Shown: positions 5,504 through 12,266, counted from the first letter of the stretch. The stretch: 12,266 nucleotides of DNA from an uncultured Eubacterium sp. (GCA_905236735.1 CAJOOU010000203.1:1-12266); one strand, 5' to 3'. Made by a program: numbers and translations. Notes: a model not told the origin generated them from the letters alone.

Positions 5504-7700
5504 CAGGTTTTTGGGCCATGCGGAAAAGATGGGCTATATGACCGGCATCTCCGTAAAAAGCGTCGCATTTTTTAACAAGGGCGTCTATATCTCCGGAGGT
5601 GTCATATATGCCCCAACCGGCAGCTTTAAATTCATCTGCCAGCGTTTTATATTTTTCATACAATTCCGGATTGTCAGATGAAAGCTCTTTCTCAATCAAA
5701 TCATCCTCAAACCATAAGAGGGTTATATCGTTTTTATTTTCATAAAATATGTCCAGCACCGAGGATATTTTTTCGACTATTTTATCACCGTAGGCGGAAA
5801 CAACCGAAATATTGGGAGAGTAGGCTATAATCTTTTTATGATTTGAAACAGGTTTTTCCGAAGGATTGTTTTTTGCCTTAATTTTATCCTCCCATATTTT
5901 GCGGGTATCTTCTCCGGCAAAATCACACAGTCTTTCTATATAAATCTCCTTGAGCCATTGGGCGTCAAGGTATATATAATCCGCTCTAAGTACTCCGGGC
6001 ATGGCAACATACTTTGCAGTGTTGGTGTATGGCACGGCATCGTCTTTGGTAAATTTATCAACGGAAAACCACGGGATATAAATGAGGTTTTCACACCGGG
6101 AGGACAATTCGCCGGAATAGAAGGCCTTAGGGAGGGATGTGGTATCATTCCACTCGTCATAAGGATTCTGGAAATATATGATATCCGGGTGATGAGCTGC
6201 AAGATTAAAATCCGTATAATCAGTCACCGGGACATTTTCCGGATAGTCATTTATATCGTAGTGAATATCGTGCAGGGTGCCGTTTAATTTTTTATAATAA
6301 TAAGGGAGGGGCACTACATACACATCCGTGTTTTCATCTGAGACCGCTTCGTTGTAATATGGTCTGAAACGCTCAAAATAATCGGCCTTAAAAGGTAAAA
6401 ATACCACTTCGCGGCGATTTATCAGCGCATCGGAGGCGCTGAGTATGGCGTTAAAAAGGTTTGTTAACTCATCCTCATTATAATTACCGGAATATATTTC
6501 AAACAGCATTTCGCAAAACTGTTCCAGATAAGTGACTGTTTTCGTGCCGTCGCCCTTCCACTGTTCTATTAAAGTGCCCAGGTCAGTGGCGCTCTTTTGC
6601 AGCATGCCGCAGAGCTGTGCTACATTTTCACGCTCATTTGATGCGGCAAAGGAGATGAGCTCTTTTACTGCTTCATCCAGGGCAAGAGCATACTTACGGA
6701 CAAGGGACTTATAGGTGTCCCCCTCAGGACTGGTAGCTTTTTTAAGGAGATTATCCGTAAATTTAAAGGAAGGCACTTCAAAATCGAGAACATCCTCAAG
6801 CTCCTTTTGCTGAGAAGCAAAATACGGATAGTCATGGCCGCCCCAGGTCTTTACAAGGCGCATAAAATCACCGTATCTTTTTTCAAGTACTTTTGTGTAC
6901 TCCAAAGGCACGGGTATCCGGGTGTTTTCATAAGGCAGGCGGATGCTGCGGCTGTAATACTTCGAGGGGAAATTAAAGTCGGGGTTATTTATGCCGAAGG
7001 GGAAAAGCTGGGTAATATTTTCCCCCGGGGCATCATTGTACATATCAAAAACATCCTCGCAAAGTTCATAGAGCTTTATGCGAAGGTCGTAGTCGGACAG
7101 ATTTCTCGGCAGGCTGCGTGCGGAAAGATTTTCGATTTTTTTAAGTGAGTCCTCGAGCTTTGACCCTGTAAGGCTGCCGTTTTCTATGGCATCGGAAACG
7201 GCAATAATGTATTTGGCGAGCAGACATCTGTCATTTTCTTTGACCGGGTCGTCGCTACGGTAGTCGAGAATGAAAATATCAACTCCGCAGATATAGGGGA
7301 ACTGATGAAATCTGGCAAGATGGTCCTCTTCAAAACAGATTCTTTTTTTGCCGACAATGCGGGATAAAAACTGCCAATAGTCTTCGTTGGTGTGATAGTT
7401 TATTATTTCAAAGCCTTCGGGAAGTTCGTCCATATGTGAGAGGAACTTTTTATAATCGGACCTTTTCATGGTAATATCAAGGTCATCATCCCACGGGATA
7501 AAGCCGCCGTGGCGCACTGTGGCCAAAAGAGATCCCCAGTCTGCAAAATATTCTATGTCATATTTGCTGCAGATCCTGTCAATCTCCCTAAGCACTTCGA
7601 GCTCAGCCGCCCAGCCGCGTTTAACCATGCCGGGGATATAAAAGCCGTCCCTTATCTCATCTTCAAAAAATTCGTCGTTAAAAATCTGTATATCATTCAT
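5475..7700 (-). CDS. LicD-family phosphotransferase fused to CDP-glycerol-transferase-like domain
   Basis: A 741-residue two-module protein. Module 1 (~15-300) is a complete LicD / fukutin-type phosphotransferase: FFEDEIRDGFYIP (11-23), YFADWGSLLATVRHGG (51-66), the metal-binding IPWDDDLDI (68-76), FPYICGVDIF (134-143) and GGHDYPYF (287-294). A helical linker spans ~320-428. Module 2 (~430-741) resembles a GT-B CDP-glycerol:glycerophosphotransferase: EVVFLPFKADYFERF (431-445), the HHPDIIYFQNPYDEW segment (503-517), IPWF, then KKIIAYSPNISVVSAYGDK (622-640) and CDAFYGDAGHIAHLFRM (712-728). LicD enzymes and TagF/TarL-type enzymes both consume CDP-alcohols, so both modules may use the product of the neighbouring cassette. 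No signal peptide or membrane helix is seen; it is probably cytoplasmic or membrane-peripheral. The start at 7700 is supported by N-terminal similarity to other LicD proteins I recall, although no Shine-Dalgarno precedes it. The gene diverges from the cysC-like gene and overlaps the dehydrogenase at its 3' end. Confidence 0.87.
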   Translation of the reverse strand: MNDIQIFNDEFFEDEIRDGFYIPGMVKRGWAAELEVLREIDRICSKYDIEYFADWGSLLATVRHGGFIPWDDDLDITMKRSDYKKFLSHMDELPEGFEIINYHTNEDYWQFLSRIVGKKRICFEEDHLARFHQFPYICGVDIFILDYRSDDPVKENDRCLLAKYIIAVSDAIENGSLTGSKLEDSLKKIENLSARSLPRNLSDYDLRIKLYELCEDVFDMYNDAPGENITQLFPFGINNPDFNFPSKYYSRSIRLPYENTRIPVPLEYTKVLEKRYGDFMRLVKTWGGHDYPYFASQQKELEDVLDFEVPSFKFTDNLLKKATSPEGDTYKSLVRKYALALDEAVKELISFAASNERENVAQLCGMLQKSATDLGTLIEQWKGDGTKTVTYLEQFCEMLFEIYSGNYNEDELTNLFNAILSASDALINRREVVFLPFKADYFERFRPYYNEAVSDENTDVYVVPLPYYYKKLNGTLHDIHYDINDYPENVPVTDYTDFNLAAHHPDIIYFQNPYDEWNDTTSLPKAFYSGELSSRCENLIYIPWFSVDKFTKDDAVPYTNTAKYVAMPGVLRADYIYLDAQWLKEIYIERLCDFAGEDTRKIWEDKIKAKNNPSEKPVSNHKKIIAYSPNISVVSAYGDKIVEKISSVLDIFYENKNDITLLWFEDDLIEKELSSDNPELYEKYKTLADEFKAAGWGIYDTSGDIDALVKKCDAFYGDAGHIAHLFRMAQKPVMIENPEIT

Positions 7701-7707
7701 AAGTTAT

Positions 7708-7713
7708 ATTTTA
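7708..7713 (-). promoter_or_regulatory. -10-like hexamer for the LicD-fusion gene
   Basis: Read on the minus strand, TAAAAT lies exactly 7 nt before ATG 7700, which would put the transcription start at or next to the start codon. No convincing -35 box was found at 16-18 nt. The surrounding DNA is very AT-rich, so chance matches are easy. Confidence 0.25.
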
Positions 7714-7731
7714 ATCTAATTTAATAAAAAA

Positions 7732-7760
7732 TTGTACTTTTTTAATAAAAATACTATACT
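7732..7760 (+). promoter_or_regulatory. Predicted promoter for the cysC-like gene
   Basis: TTGTAC (7732-7737, a weak -35) and TATACT (7755-7760, a good -10) are 17 nt apart. The expected transcription start is 7767-7768, coinciding with ATG 7768, so the mRNA would be leaderless or nearly so. Confidence 0.4.
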
Positions 7761-7767
7761 AATGTTT

Positions 7768-8364
7768 ATGGATAGAAAAAATGTTATTAAACAGGAAATG
7801 GAAATAACAAGGCAAAAGAGGGAAAAGCTTTTGGGGCAAAAGGCTTTGACGGTTTGGTTTACGGGACTTTCCGGTTCGGGCAAGTCTACGCTTTCAAACG
7901 CTGTCGAAAAAAAGATGCATAAAGCCGGCTATCTTACATTCAGCCTTGACGGAGACAATATAAGACTTGGCATAAACAAGGATCTTGGATTTGCAGAAGA
8001 AGACAGGCAGGAAAATATCCGCAGGATAGCTGAAATAGCCAAGCTTATGAATGATGCAGGAGTGATTACCCTTACTTCATTTATATCGCCGTATTTAAGA
8101 GACAGGGAAAATGCCCGCAAGATTATCGGGGATGAAAGTTTTGTTGAGGTGTATGTCAGCACGCCTATAGAAGAATGCGAAAAGAGAGATGTAAAGGGGC
8201 TTTACAAAAAAGCCAGAAGCGGCCAGATACCTGATTTTACAGGTATATCAAGCCCTTATGAGGCGCCTCTTTCTCCGGAAATTGCCATAGATACATCAAA
8301 CATGAGTGTGGATGAGGCAGCAGATATTATTCTGGAAAAAATAATCGGATACATACAACAATGA
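7768..8364 (+). CDS. cysC: Adenylylsulfate (APS) kinase family protein
   Basis: From ATG 7768 this is a 198-residue protein, normal for stand-alone CysC, which phosphorylates APS with ATP to give PAPS. Visible motifs are the P-loop GLSGSGKS (33-40), LDGDNIR (60-66), the NKDLGFAEEDRQENIRRIAE segment (70-89), FISPYLRDR (105-113), KGLYKKARSG (143-152) and FTGISSPYEAP (157-167). All core elements look intact. The frame opens upstream at a TTG (7732), but those codons coincide with a predicted promoter and a low-complexity leader; ATG 7762 and 7798 are the other options. No ribosome site precedes any of these starts. No ATP sulfurylase, PAPS reductase or sulfotransferase gene is in the window, so a sulfate-assimilation role is unproven. 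APS-kinase homologues in capsule loci can act on other substrates (see findings). Confidence 0.87.
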   Translation: MDRKNVIKQEMEITRQKREKLLGQKALTVWFTGLSGSGKSTLSNAVEKKMHKAGYLTFSLDGDNIRLGINKDLGFAEEDRQENIRRIAEIAKLMNDAGVITLTSFISPYLRDRENARKIIGDESFVEVYVSTPIEECEKRDVKGLYKKARSGQIPDFTGISSPYEAPLSPEIAIDTSNMSVDEAADIILEKIIGYIQQ

Positions 8365-8365
8365 G

Positions 8366-8391
8366 AAATTGTATCACATTAAGTACAATTT
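8366..8391 (+). repeat. 8-bp inverted repeat just after the cysC-like gene
   Basis: AAATTGTA (8366-8373) and its exact reverse complement TACAATTT (8384-8391) enclose a 10-nt loop, beginning two bases after the cysC stop. The stem is AT-rich and followed by only a short T run, so it is at best a weak terminator; it could equally be an operator. The outer 11 bp of the right arm is the reverse complement of a sequence upstream of cysC (7729-7739). Confidence 0.4.
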
Positions 8392-8438
8392 AAACCTGTA
8401 TTTCTAAAAAAATGTCTTAAAAAACAAAAAAAGTATCA

Positions 8439-8467
8439 TTTAAAAAATCCCTCCCAGATAGTATAGT
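8439..8467 (+). promoter_or_regulatory. Predicted promoter for the oligopeptide importer operon
   Basis: TTTAAA (8439-8444) and TATAGT (8462-8467) are separated by 17 nt, with an expected start near 8474. The 143-bp gap 8365-8507 otherwise holds the inverted repeat at 8366-8391, an A-rich stretch and the leader elements below. No riboswitch fold was recognised. Confidence 0.45.
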
Positions 8468-8475
8468 CAAAATAT

Positions 8476-8489
8476 GTAGCGGGGGCTAC
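8476..8489 (+). promoter_or_regulatory. 5'-terminal hairpin in the importer operon leader
   Basis: GTAGC (8476-8480), loop GGGG, GCTAC (8485-8489): a perfect 5-bp stem beginning about 2 nt after the predicted transcription start and ending 5 nt before the ribosome site. It may stabilise the mRNA 5' end. Confidence 0.3.
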
Positions 8490-8494
8490 TGGTT

Positions 8495-8504
8495 AGGAGG
8501 AGGG
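8495..8504 (+). promoter_or_regulatory. Strong ribosome binding site of the first importer gene
   Basis: AGGAGGAGGG contains two overlapping Shine-Dalgarno cores just before ATG 8508. Its GGAGGG (8499-8504) is exactly complementary to CCCTCC at 8449-8454, which lies upstream of the predicted transcription start. Confidence 0.7.
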
Positions 8505-8507
8505 AAA

Positions 8508-9521
8508 ATGGCTGAAAAGCTGTTAGAGATTAAAAATCTTTGTACTAGTTTTATTCAGGAGGACGGCAGTGAACTTCGTGCCGTCGACAATCTTTCTTAT
8601 GAAGTACATGAAAAGGAATGTGTAGCCATTATAGGAGAAAGCGGCTCGGGAAAATCGGTAAGTGCGCTTTCACTTATCAGGCTTATTCCTTATCCGCCCG
8701 GAATCATAAAAGGCGGAGAAATAATTTTCAAAGGCAAAAACCTGATGGAATGTTCCAAAGAAGAGATGGAATCTATTAGGGGCAGCGAAATCAGTATGAT
8801 TTTTCAGGAACCCAGCACATCTCTCAATCCCGTAATGACAATAGGAGATCAGATAGTGGAAAATATTCTGCTGCATACCGATTTAAACAAGCAGCAGGCG
8901 ACTCAAAGAGCAAGGGAATTGCTTGAGATGGTGGATATACCGAATCCGGATGTCAGACTCAAGGATTATCCCTTCCAGTTTTCCGGAGGTATGCAGCAGA
9001 GGGCAATGATAGCCATGGGCATGAGCTGCAATCCCGACCTTCTTATTTGTGATGAGCCTACCACGGCTCTTGATGTTACGGTTCAGGCTCAGGTACTCGA
9101 ACAGTTAAACCGTTTAAGAGAAGAATACAATACAGCGCTTATTATTATCACTCATAATCTCGGCATAGTTGCCAGATATGCGGATACGGTGAAAATAATG
9201 TATGGTGGCAGGATAATAGAAAGCGGAGATGCAGATCAGATATTTGAGAATCCGCAGCACCCTTACACCATAGGACTTATTCGTGCGGTGCCGCGTCTGG
9301 ACCTGCCCAGAAGCCATGGCCTTCACACGATTGAGGGAGAGCCGCCTAATATGGCGAAGATGCCTAGAAACTGCTGCGCATTTTATACAAGGTGTAAGTA
9401 TGCGGATGATAAATGCAGACAAAATACTCCTCTTATGGAGGAAGTTGAAGAAGGGCATTTATGCAGATGCTTCCATAAGGAGGCGGTAGCAAAAGAGAGA
9501 GAGGAGGCCTTAGTAAATTGA
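8508..9521 (+). CDS. oppD: Oligopeptide/dipeptide ABC importer ATPase (OppD/DppD type)
   Basis: A 337-residue cytoplasmic ATPase, the usual length for OppD/DppD. Walker A is GESGSGKS (43-50), the Q-loop glutamine is Q100 in FQEPSTSLNP, the ABC signature is FSGGMQQ (158-164), Walker B ends LLICDEP (178-184), followed by TTALDV, and the switch histidine is H216 in ITHNLG. The C-terminus (~260-325) is the oligopeptide-ABC extension: the HPYTIGLIRAVPRLD segment followed by a Cys-rich stretch (NCC, TRCKYADDKC, HLCRCF), the cluster that in homologues may bind an iron-sulfur centre. It should pair with the next gene's product as a heterodimer energising peptide or other small-solute uptake. It begins the operon behind a strong ribosome site and ends in a 4-bp TTGA overlap with the next gene. 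Dpp, Opp and nickel-type importers cannot be separated by this subunit alone. Confidence 0.93.
   Translation: MAEKLLEIKNLCTSFIQEDGSELRAVDNLSYEVHEKECVAIIGESGSGKSVSALSLIRLIPYPPGIIKGGEIIFKGKNLMECSKEEMESIRGSEISMIFQEPSTSLNPVMTIGDQIVENILLHTDLNKQQATQRARELLEMVDIPNPDVRLKDYPFQFSGGMQQRAMIAMGMSCNPDLLICDEPTTALDVTVQAQVLEQLNRLREEYNTALIIITHNLGIVARYADTVKIMYGGRIIESGDADQIFENPQHPYTIGLIRAVPRLDLPRSHGLHTIEGEPPNMAKMPRNCCAFYTRCKYADDKCRQNTPLMEEVEEGHLCRCFHKEAVAKEREEALVN
9502..9507 (+). promoter_or_regulatory. Ribosome binding site supporting a TTG start
   Basis: AGGAGG lies 10 nt before TTG 9518, inside the last codons of the upstream ATPase gene. It supports the TTG start over the first in-frame ATG, at residue 23 of this reading. 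Confidence 0.55.
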
Positions 9522-10543
9522 GTATAGATAAAGTACCGGCAGAACAATCTTTTACCATAAGGGAAAAATACTCTCTCGAGGACATGATTGTAGTTAAGGA
9601 TTTAAAGATGCATTTTCCGGTAACGGCAGGTCTTTTAAAACGGCAGGTTGCATCGGTAAAGGCGGTCGATGGAGTCTCATTTACCGTAAGAAGAGGAGAG
9701 ACCCTCGGAATAGTGGGAGAATCGGGCTCGGGCAAATCTACCATAGGCAACTGCCTGCTGCACAGATGTGTGCCGACAGCCGGAGAAATTATTTATGAGG
9801 GACACGACCTTGCCAAGATAACAAAAACGGGAATGAGAAGACTGTCAAAACATCTCCAGATGATTACTCAGGACCCTTTTGCATCCCTTGACCCGAGAAT
9901 GGATATACAGCAGATTATTTCCGAGGGAATGGAAATACACAAGATGGGAGATAAAAAAGAGCGTGAGGAAATCGTAATAAGGATGCTTGAAATGGTGGGA
10001 CTTAACCCTGAATTCCGTCACAGATATCCTCATGAATTTTCGGGGGGACAAAGGCAGAGAATCTCGATAGCCAGAGCTCTTGCCATTCAGCCGAATTTTA
10101 TAGTTTGCGATGAGGTGGTTTCAGCACTTGATGTATCCATTCAGGCGCAGGTAGTGCAGCTCCTTATGAGATTACAAAGGGAGCTCAATCTGACCTATGT
10201 GTTTATCGGACATGATTTATCGGTTGTCAGGTATATCAGCAATAATGTGGCTGTTATGTATCTTGGCAAAATAATGGAACTTACGAGCTCGGATGAGCTC
10301 TACCAGAATCCGCTTCATCCATATACCAGGGCTCTTATTTCCGCAGCACCGATTCCGAATCCGAGAGTTGACAGGGCCAGGGAAAGAATTCTTTTAAAAG
10401 GAGAAGTTCCTTCTCCGATAGATCCCCCGAAGGGATGCAATTTCTGTACGAGATGTCCATATGCGGAAAAGAGATGTTTCCGGGAGGAACCGGAGTTTAA
10501 AGATGTGGGCGGCGGCCACTTTGTAGCCTGTCATCTGGTATAG
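9518..10543 (+). CDS. oppF: Oligopeptide/dipeptide ABC importer ATPase (OppF/DppF type)
   Basis: A 341-residue second ATPase. Walker A is GESGSGKS (67-74), the Q-loop glutamine is Q118 in ITQDPFASLDPRM, the signature is FSGGQRQ (174-180), Walker B ends IVCDEV (195-200), followed by VSALDV, and the switch histidine is H232 in GHDLSVV. The first ~25 residues are a non-conserved extension before the domain core at MIVVKDLKMHFPV, which starts like other OppF proteins. The C-terminal cluster GCNFCTRCPYAEKRC with a final VACH matches the Cys pattern of the family. Walker B has DEV instead of the more common DEP, as in many OppF/DppF proteins. It starts at TTG 9518, overlapping the oppD stop (TTGA), so the two ATPases are probably made in equal amounts by coupled translation. 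An ATG at residue 23 is a weaker alternative start. Confidence 0.92.
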   Translation: MSIDKVPAEQSFTIREKYSLEDMIVVKDLKMHFPVTAGLLKRQVASVKAVDGVSFTVRRGETLGIVGESGSGKSTIGNCLLHRCVPTAGEIIYEGHDLAKITKTGMRRLSKHLQMITQDPFASLDPRMDIQQIISEGMEIHKMGDKKEREEIVIRMLEMVGLNPEFRHRYPHEFSGGQRQRISIARALAIQPNFIVCDEVVSALDVSIQAQVVQLLMRLQRELNLTYVFIGHDLSVVRYISNNVAVMYLGKIMELTSSDELYQNPLHPYTRALISAAPIPNPRVDRARERILLKGEVPSPIDPPKGCNFCTRCPYAEKRCFREEPEFKDVGGGHFVACHLV

Positions 10544-10555
10544 GAGGAGAGAAGC

Positions 10556-11509
10556 ATGGGAAAATATATTGTAAAAAGAATACTTTTGCTCATTCCTACG
10601 GTTTTCATAGTCTGTGTTATTGTATTCGGACTTATGAGAATGATGCCGGGTGATGCCGTGGACATCATTGTAGTAAGAATGCGAAACTCGGGATATACGG
10701 TAGATGCTGATGCGGTAAGAAGTATGATGGGACTTGACGTGCCCCCGGTAAAACAGTTTTTTAACTGGTTTTTGGGTGTGTGTCATGGGGATCTGGGAGA
10801 TTCGTATTTCCAGAACGAAAGCGTGGCGGCAATTATATTCCGCCAGCTCCCTATAAGTCTGGAACTCGGAATAATAAGTCTTATACTTGCGACTTTGCTC
10901 TCCATTCCGCTGGGACTGTTTTGTGCGGCAAAACAGGATTCAATTGCCGATTATGCGCTCAGAATAATAGCTGTACTTTGTATGTCGGTACCAATGTTCT
11001 GGATTGCAACTCTTGTGCTTTTTTATCCGGCAAAATGGTGGGGGTACGCTCCGCAGGTAAAATACTATTCGATATTTGCCGACCCGATAAAAAATATGGG
11101 TATGTTCCTGGTGCCGGGAATACTCGGAGCTGTGGCTCAGGCCGGCACGCAGCTTAGGATTACCCGAAGTATGGTGCTTGATACAATGAGGCAGGATTAC
11201 ATAAGGACTGCATATGCCAAGGGTGTCAAGGAAAAAGATGTGCTGTTTAAACACGCTTTCAGAAACGCTATGATTCCGGTAATTACGGTAATAGGCGGCT
11301 CTGTCGGAGCAATGGTCGGAGGAAATGTCATTCTGGAAAACATTTTTAATATTCCGGGAATAGGCCAACAGCTCGTTACTTCTCTCGGCTACAGAGATAT
11401 GCCACTTGTGGAAGGATGCGTACTTATAATGTCACTGTTTGTTATGGTGGTAAACCTTGTTATAGATGTTACATACAAGTGGATTGACCCGAGAGTCACA
11501 TTTGATTAG
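10556..11509 (+). CDS. oppB: Oligopeptide/dipeptide ABC importer permease (OppB/DppB type)
   Basis: A 317-residue inner-membrane permease with about six hydrophobic segments, near residues 9-31, 98-122, 133-157, 180-198, 238-262 and 283-305. Typical DppB features are the KRILLLIPTVF start, the RMMPGDA loop (28-34), GDLGDSYFQNESV after the first helix, the coupling-helix EAA-type motif DYIRTAYAKGVKEKDVLFKH (214-233), NIPGIGQQLV (265-274) and the ending YKWIDPRVTFD. It forms the translocation pore with the next gene's product and contacts the two ATPases through the EAA loop. The ribosome site AGGAGG (10542-10547) overlaps the oppF stop codon and sits 8 nt before ATG 10556, so this gene belongs to the same operon. 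Confidence 0.93.
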   Translation: MGKYIVKRILLLIPTVFIVCVIVFGLMRMMPGDAVDIIVVRMRNSGYTVDADAVRSMMGLDVPPVKQFFNWFLGVCHGDLGDSYFQNESVAAIIFRQLPISLELGIISLILATLLSIPLGLFCAAKQDSIADYALRIIAVLCMSVPMFWIATLVLFYPAKWWGYAPQVKYYSIFADPIKNMGMFLVPGILGAVAQAGTQLRITRSMVLDTMRQDYIRTAYAKGVKEKDVLFKHAFRNAMIPVITVIGGSVGAMVGGNVILENIFNIPGIGQQLVTSLGYRDMPLVEGCVLIMSLFVMVVNLVIDVTYKWIDPRVTFD

Positions 11510-11523
11510 AAAGGGGGAGAAAA

Positions 11524-12266
11524 ATGAGATTTTGGAAAGAACTTTTTAAAAAGAAAACACTTAGCGGAATTTGTTTTCTCTTCCTGCTGTTTATACTTTT
11601 AGTCGCAATTTTTGCGGATGTAATTGCGCCAACCAAAATGGTCGGAGGGATGATACAGTCTTCACTTAAAGATGCAAAGCTTCCGCCGCTTTCTCCCGGA
11701 CATTTACTCGGAACGGATGAAAGAGGCGTGGACCTTTTATCGTATATGATATACGGAGCAAGGACATCTGTAATACTCTGCCTTTGCTGTACGGTGCTGC
11801 AGACAGTGGTATCGATAGTGCTTGGTATACTTTCAGCAGTATTAGGAGGGGCATTTGATCTTATTCTTCAGAGAATAGTGGATGCTTTCGGATGTATTCC
11901 GCAGATGCTGCTGCTTCTTCTAATGATGACAATTCTGGGAAACGGTATACCACAGATGGTAGTGGCGATGGCTGTGCCTGCCGGTATAGGCGGCTCGAGA
12001 ATGATTCGTTCGGCCGCATTTGCGGTAAAAGACAGCGGATACTGTAAAAACTCCGATCTTTTAGGAGGCGGCTTTATATGGAAATCCGTAAAGCATGTGC
12101 TCCCGAATATTATGCCGCTTATTATTATATCGGCTGCAGGCTCTTTGGGGGCGGTAATAATGATGGAAGCTTCAATGAATTTCCTTGGCTACGGCGTTGC
12201 ACCGGGCACACCTTCATGGGGAGCCATAATTACAAGTCAGGGAAGAACACATATGTTTGATGCACC
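11524..12266 (+). CDS. oppC: Oligopeptide/dipeptide ABC importer permease (OppC/DppC type), 3' partial
   Basis: The reading frame runs from ATG 11524 through the right edge (247 codons plus two bases), so the C-terminus is missing. The start follows AAGGGGGAG at normal spacing, 14 bp after oppB. Visible features are one N-terminal membrane segment (~13-35), the OppC hallmark GHLLGTDERGVDLLS (59-73) followed by YGARTS, further hydrophobic segments (~82-108, 123-150, 196-218) and the family motif MNFLGYGVAPGTPSWGAII (218-236). The cytoplasmic EAA loop is unusual: the normal YxEAAxxxG reads YCKNSDLLGGG (173-183), although the following HVLPNIMPLII is normal. It pairs with OppB. The operon's substrate-binding protein is not in the window and may lie downstream. 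Confidence 0.9.
   Translation, partial: MRFWKELFKKKTLSGICFLFLLFILLVAIFADVIAPTKMVGGMIQSSLKDAKLPPLSPGHLLGTDERGVDLLSYMIYGARTSVILCLCCTVLQTVVSIVLGILSAVLGGAFDLILQRIVDAFGCIPQMLLLLLMMTILGNGIPQMVVAMAVPAGIGGSRMIRSAAFAVKDSGYCKNSDLLGGGFIWKSVKHVLPNIMPLIIISAAGSLGAVIMMEASMNFLGYGVAPGTPSWGAIITSQGRTHMFDA

Noticed and set aside
7732..7767. TTG 7732 as the start of the cysC-like gene
   Set aside because: The extra residues (MYFFNKNTILMF) are not CysC-like, no ribosome site precedes the TTG, and the segment overlaps a 17-nt-spaced promoter match.
8366..8391. Strong intrinsic terminator after the cysC-like gene
   Set aside because: The hairpin stem is nearly all A/T and lacks a proper following T tract, so I list it only as an inverted repeat.
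10394..10786. 130-codon - strand frame across oppF/oppB
   Set aside because: The translation is rich in His, Ser and Tyr with no recognisable domain, and both + strand genes have clear motifs and ribosome sites.
10780..11157. 125-codon + strand frame inside oppB
   Set aside because: Out-of-frame within an intact permease gene, with no plausible ribosome site or homology.
12078..12260. 60-codon + strand frame near the right edge
   Set aside because: It is an alternate frame of the oppC gene, which is intact through this stretch.

Overview
The window looks like chromosomal DNA from an anaerobic Firmicute, most likely Lachnospiraceae. This is inferred from the AT-leaning composition, strong AGGAGG ribosome binding sites, many AGA/AGG and ATA codons, and large LicD-type proteins carrying a CDP-glycerol-transferase-like tail, which I know as common in that family. 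No RNA genes, CRISPR arrays, insertion sequences or phage genes were seen. Coding density is very high and no gap exceeds 300 bases; the longest non-coding gap is 8365-8507.

Region 1 (2-5503, + strand) is a cell-surface glycopolymer or teichoic-acid-like locus. It opens inside a LicD-family phosphotransferase gene cut by the left edge, followed by a CgeB-like glycosyltransferase. Next, behind its own predicted promoter, comes a three-gene cassette: a ribulose-phosphate/allulose-phosphate 3-epimerase-type enzyme, an IspD/TarI-type cytidylyltransferase, and a GatD/TarJ-type zinc dehydrogenase that overlaps the cytidylyltransferase gene by one base. Together these could turn a ketose phosphate into a CDP-activated sugar alcohol.

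Region 2 (5475-8364) holds a 741-residue two-module protein on the - strand (LicD phosphotransferase fused to a CDP-glycerol-transferase-like domain). It overlaps the dehydrogenase tail to tail by 29 bp. Diverging from it is an APS-kinase-family gene (cysC-like) with no other sulfate-assimilation gene nearby. The short AT-rich divergent region has -10-like hexamers exactly 7 nt from both ATGs and no Shine-Dalgarno sequence for either gene.

Region 3 (8439-12266, + strand) is a separate oligopeptide/dipeptide-type ABC importer operon in the order ATPase, ATPase, permease, permease. The last gene is cut by the right edge. No substrate-binding protein lies in the window.

Main hypothesis: the epimerase-cytidylyltransferase-reductase cassette makes a CDP-pentitol (CDP-ribitol, or CDP-arabinitol/xylitol). 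The two flanking LicD-family proteins would then transfer the pentitol phosphate onto a surface glycan. This parallels the animal ISPD + fukutin/FKRP pathway, which uses the same two folds. The donor identity cannot be settled from sequence alone.
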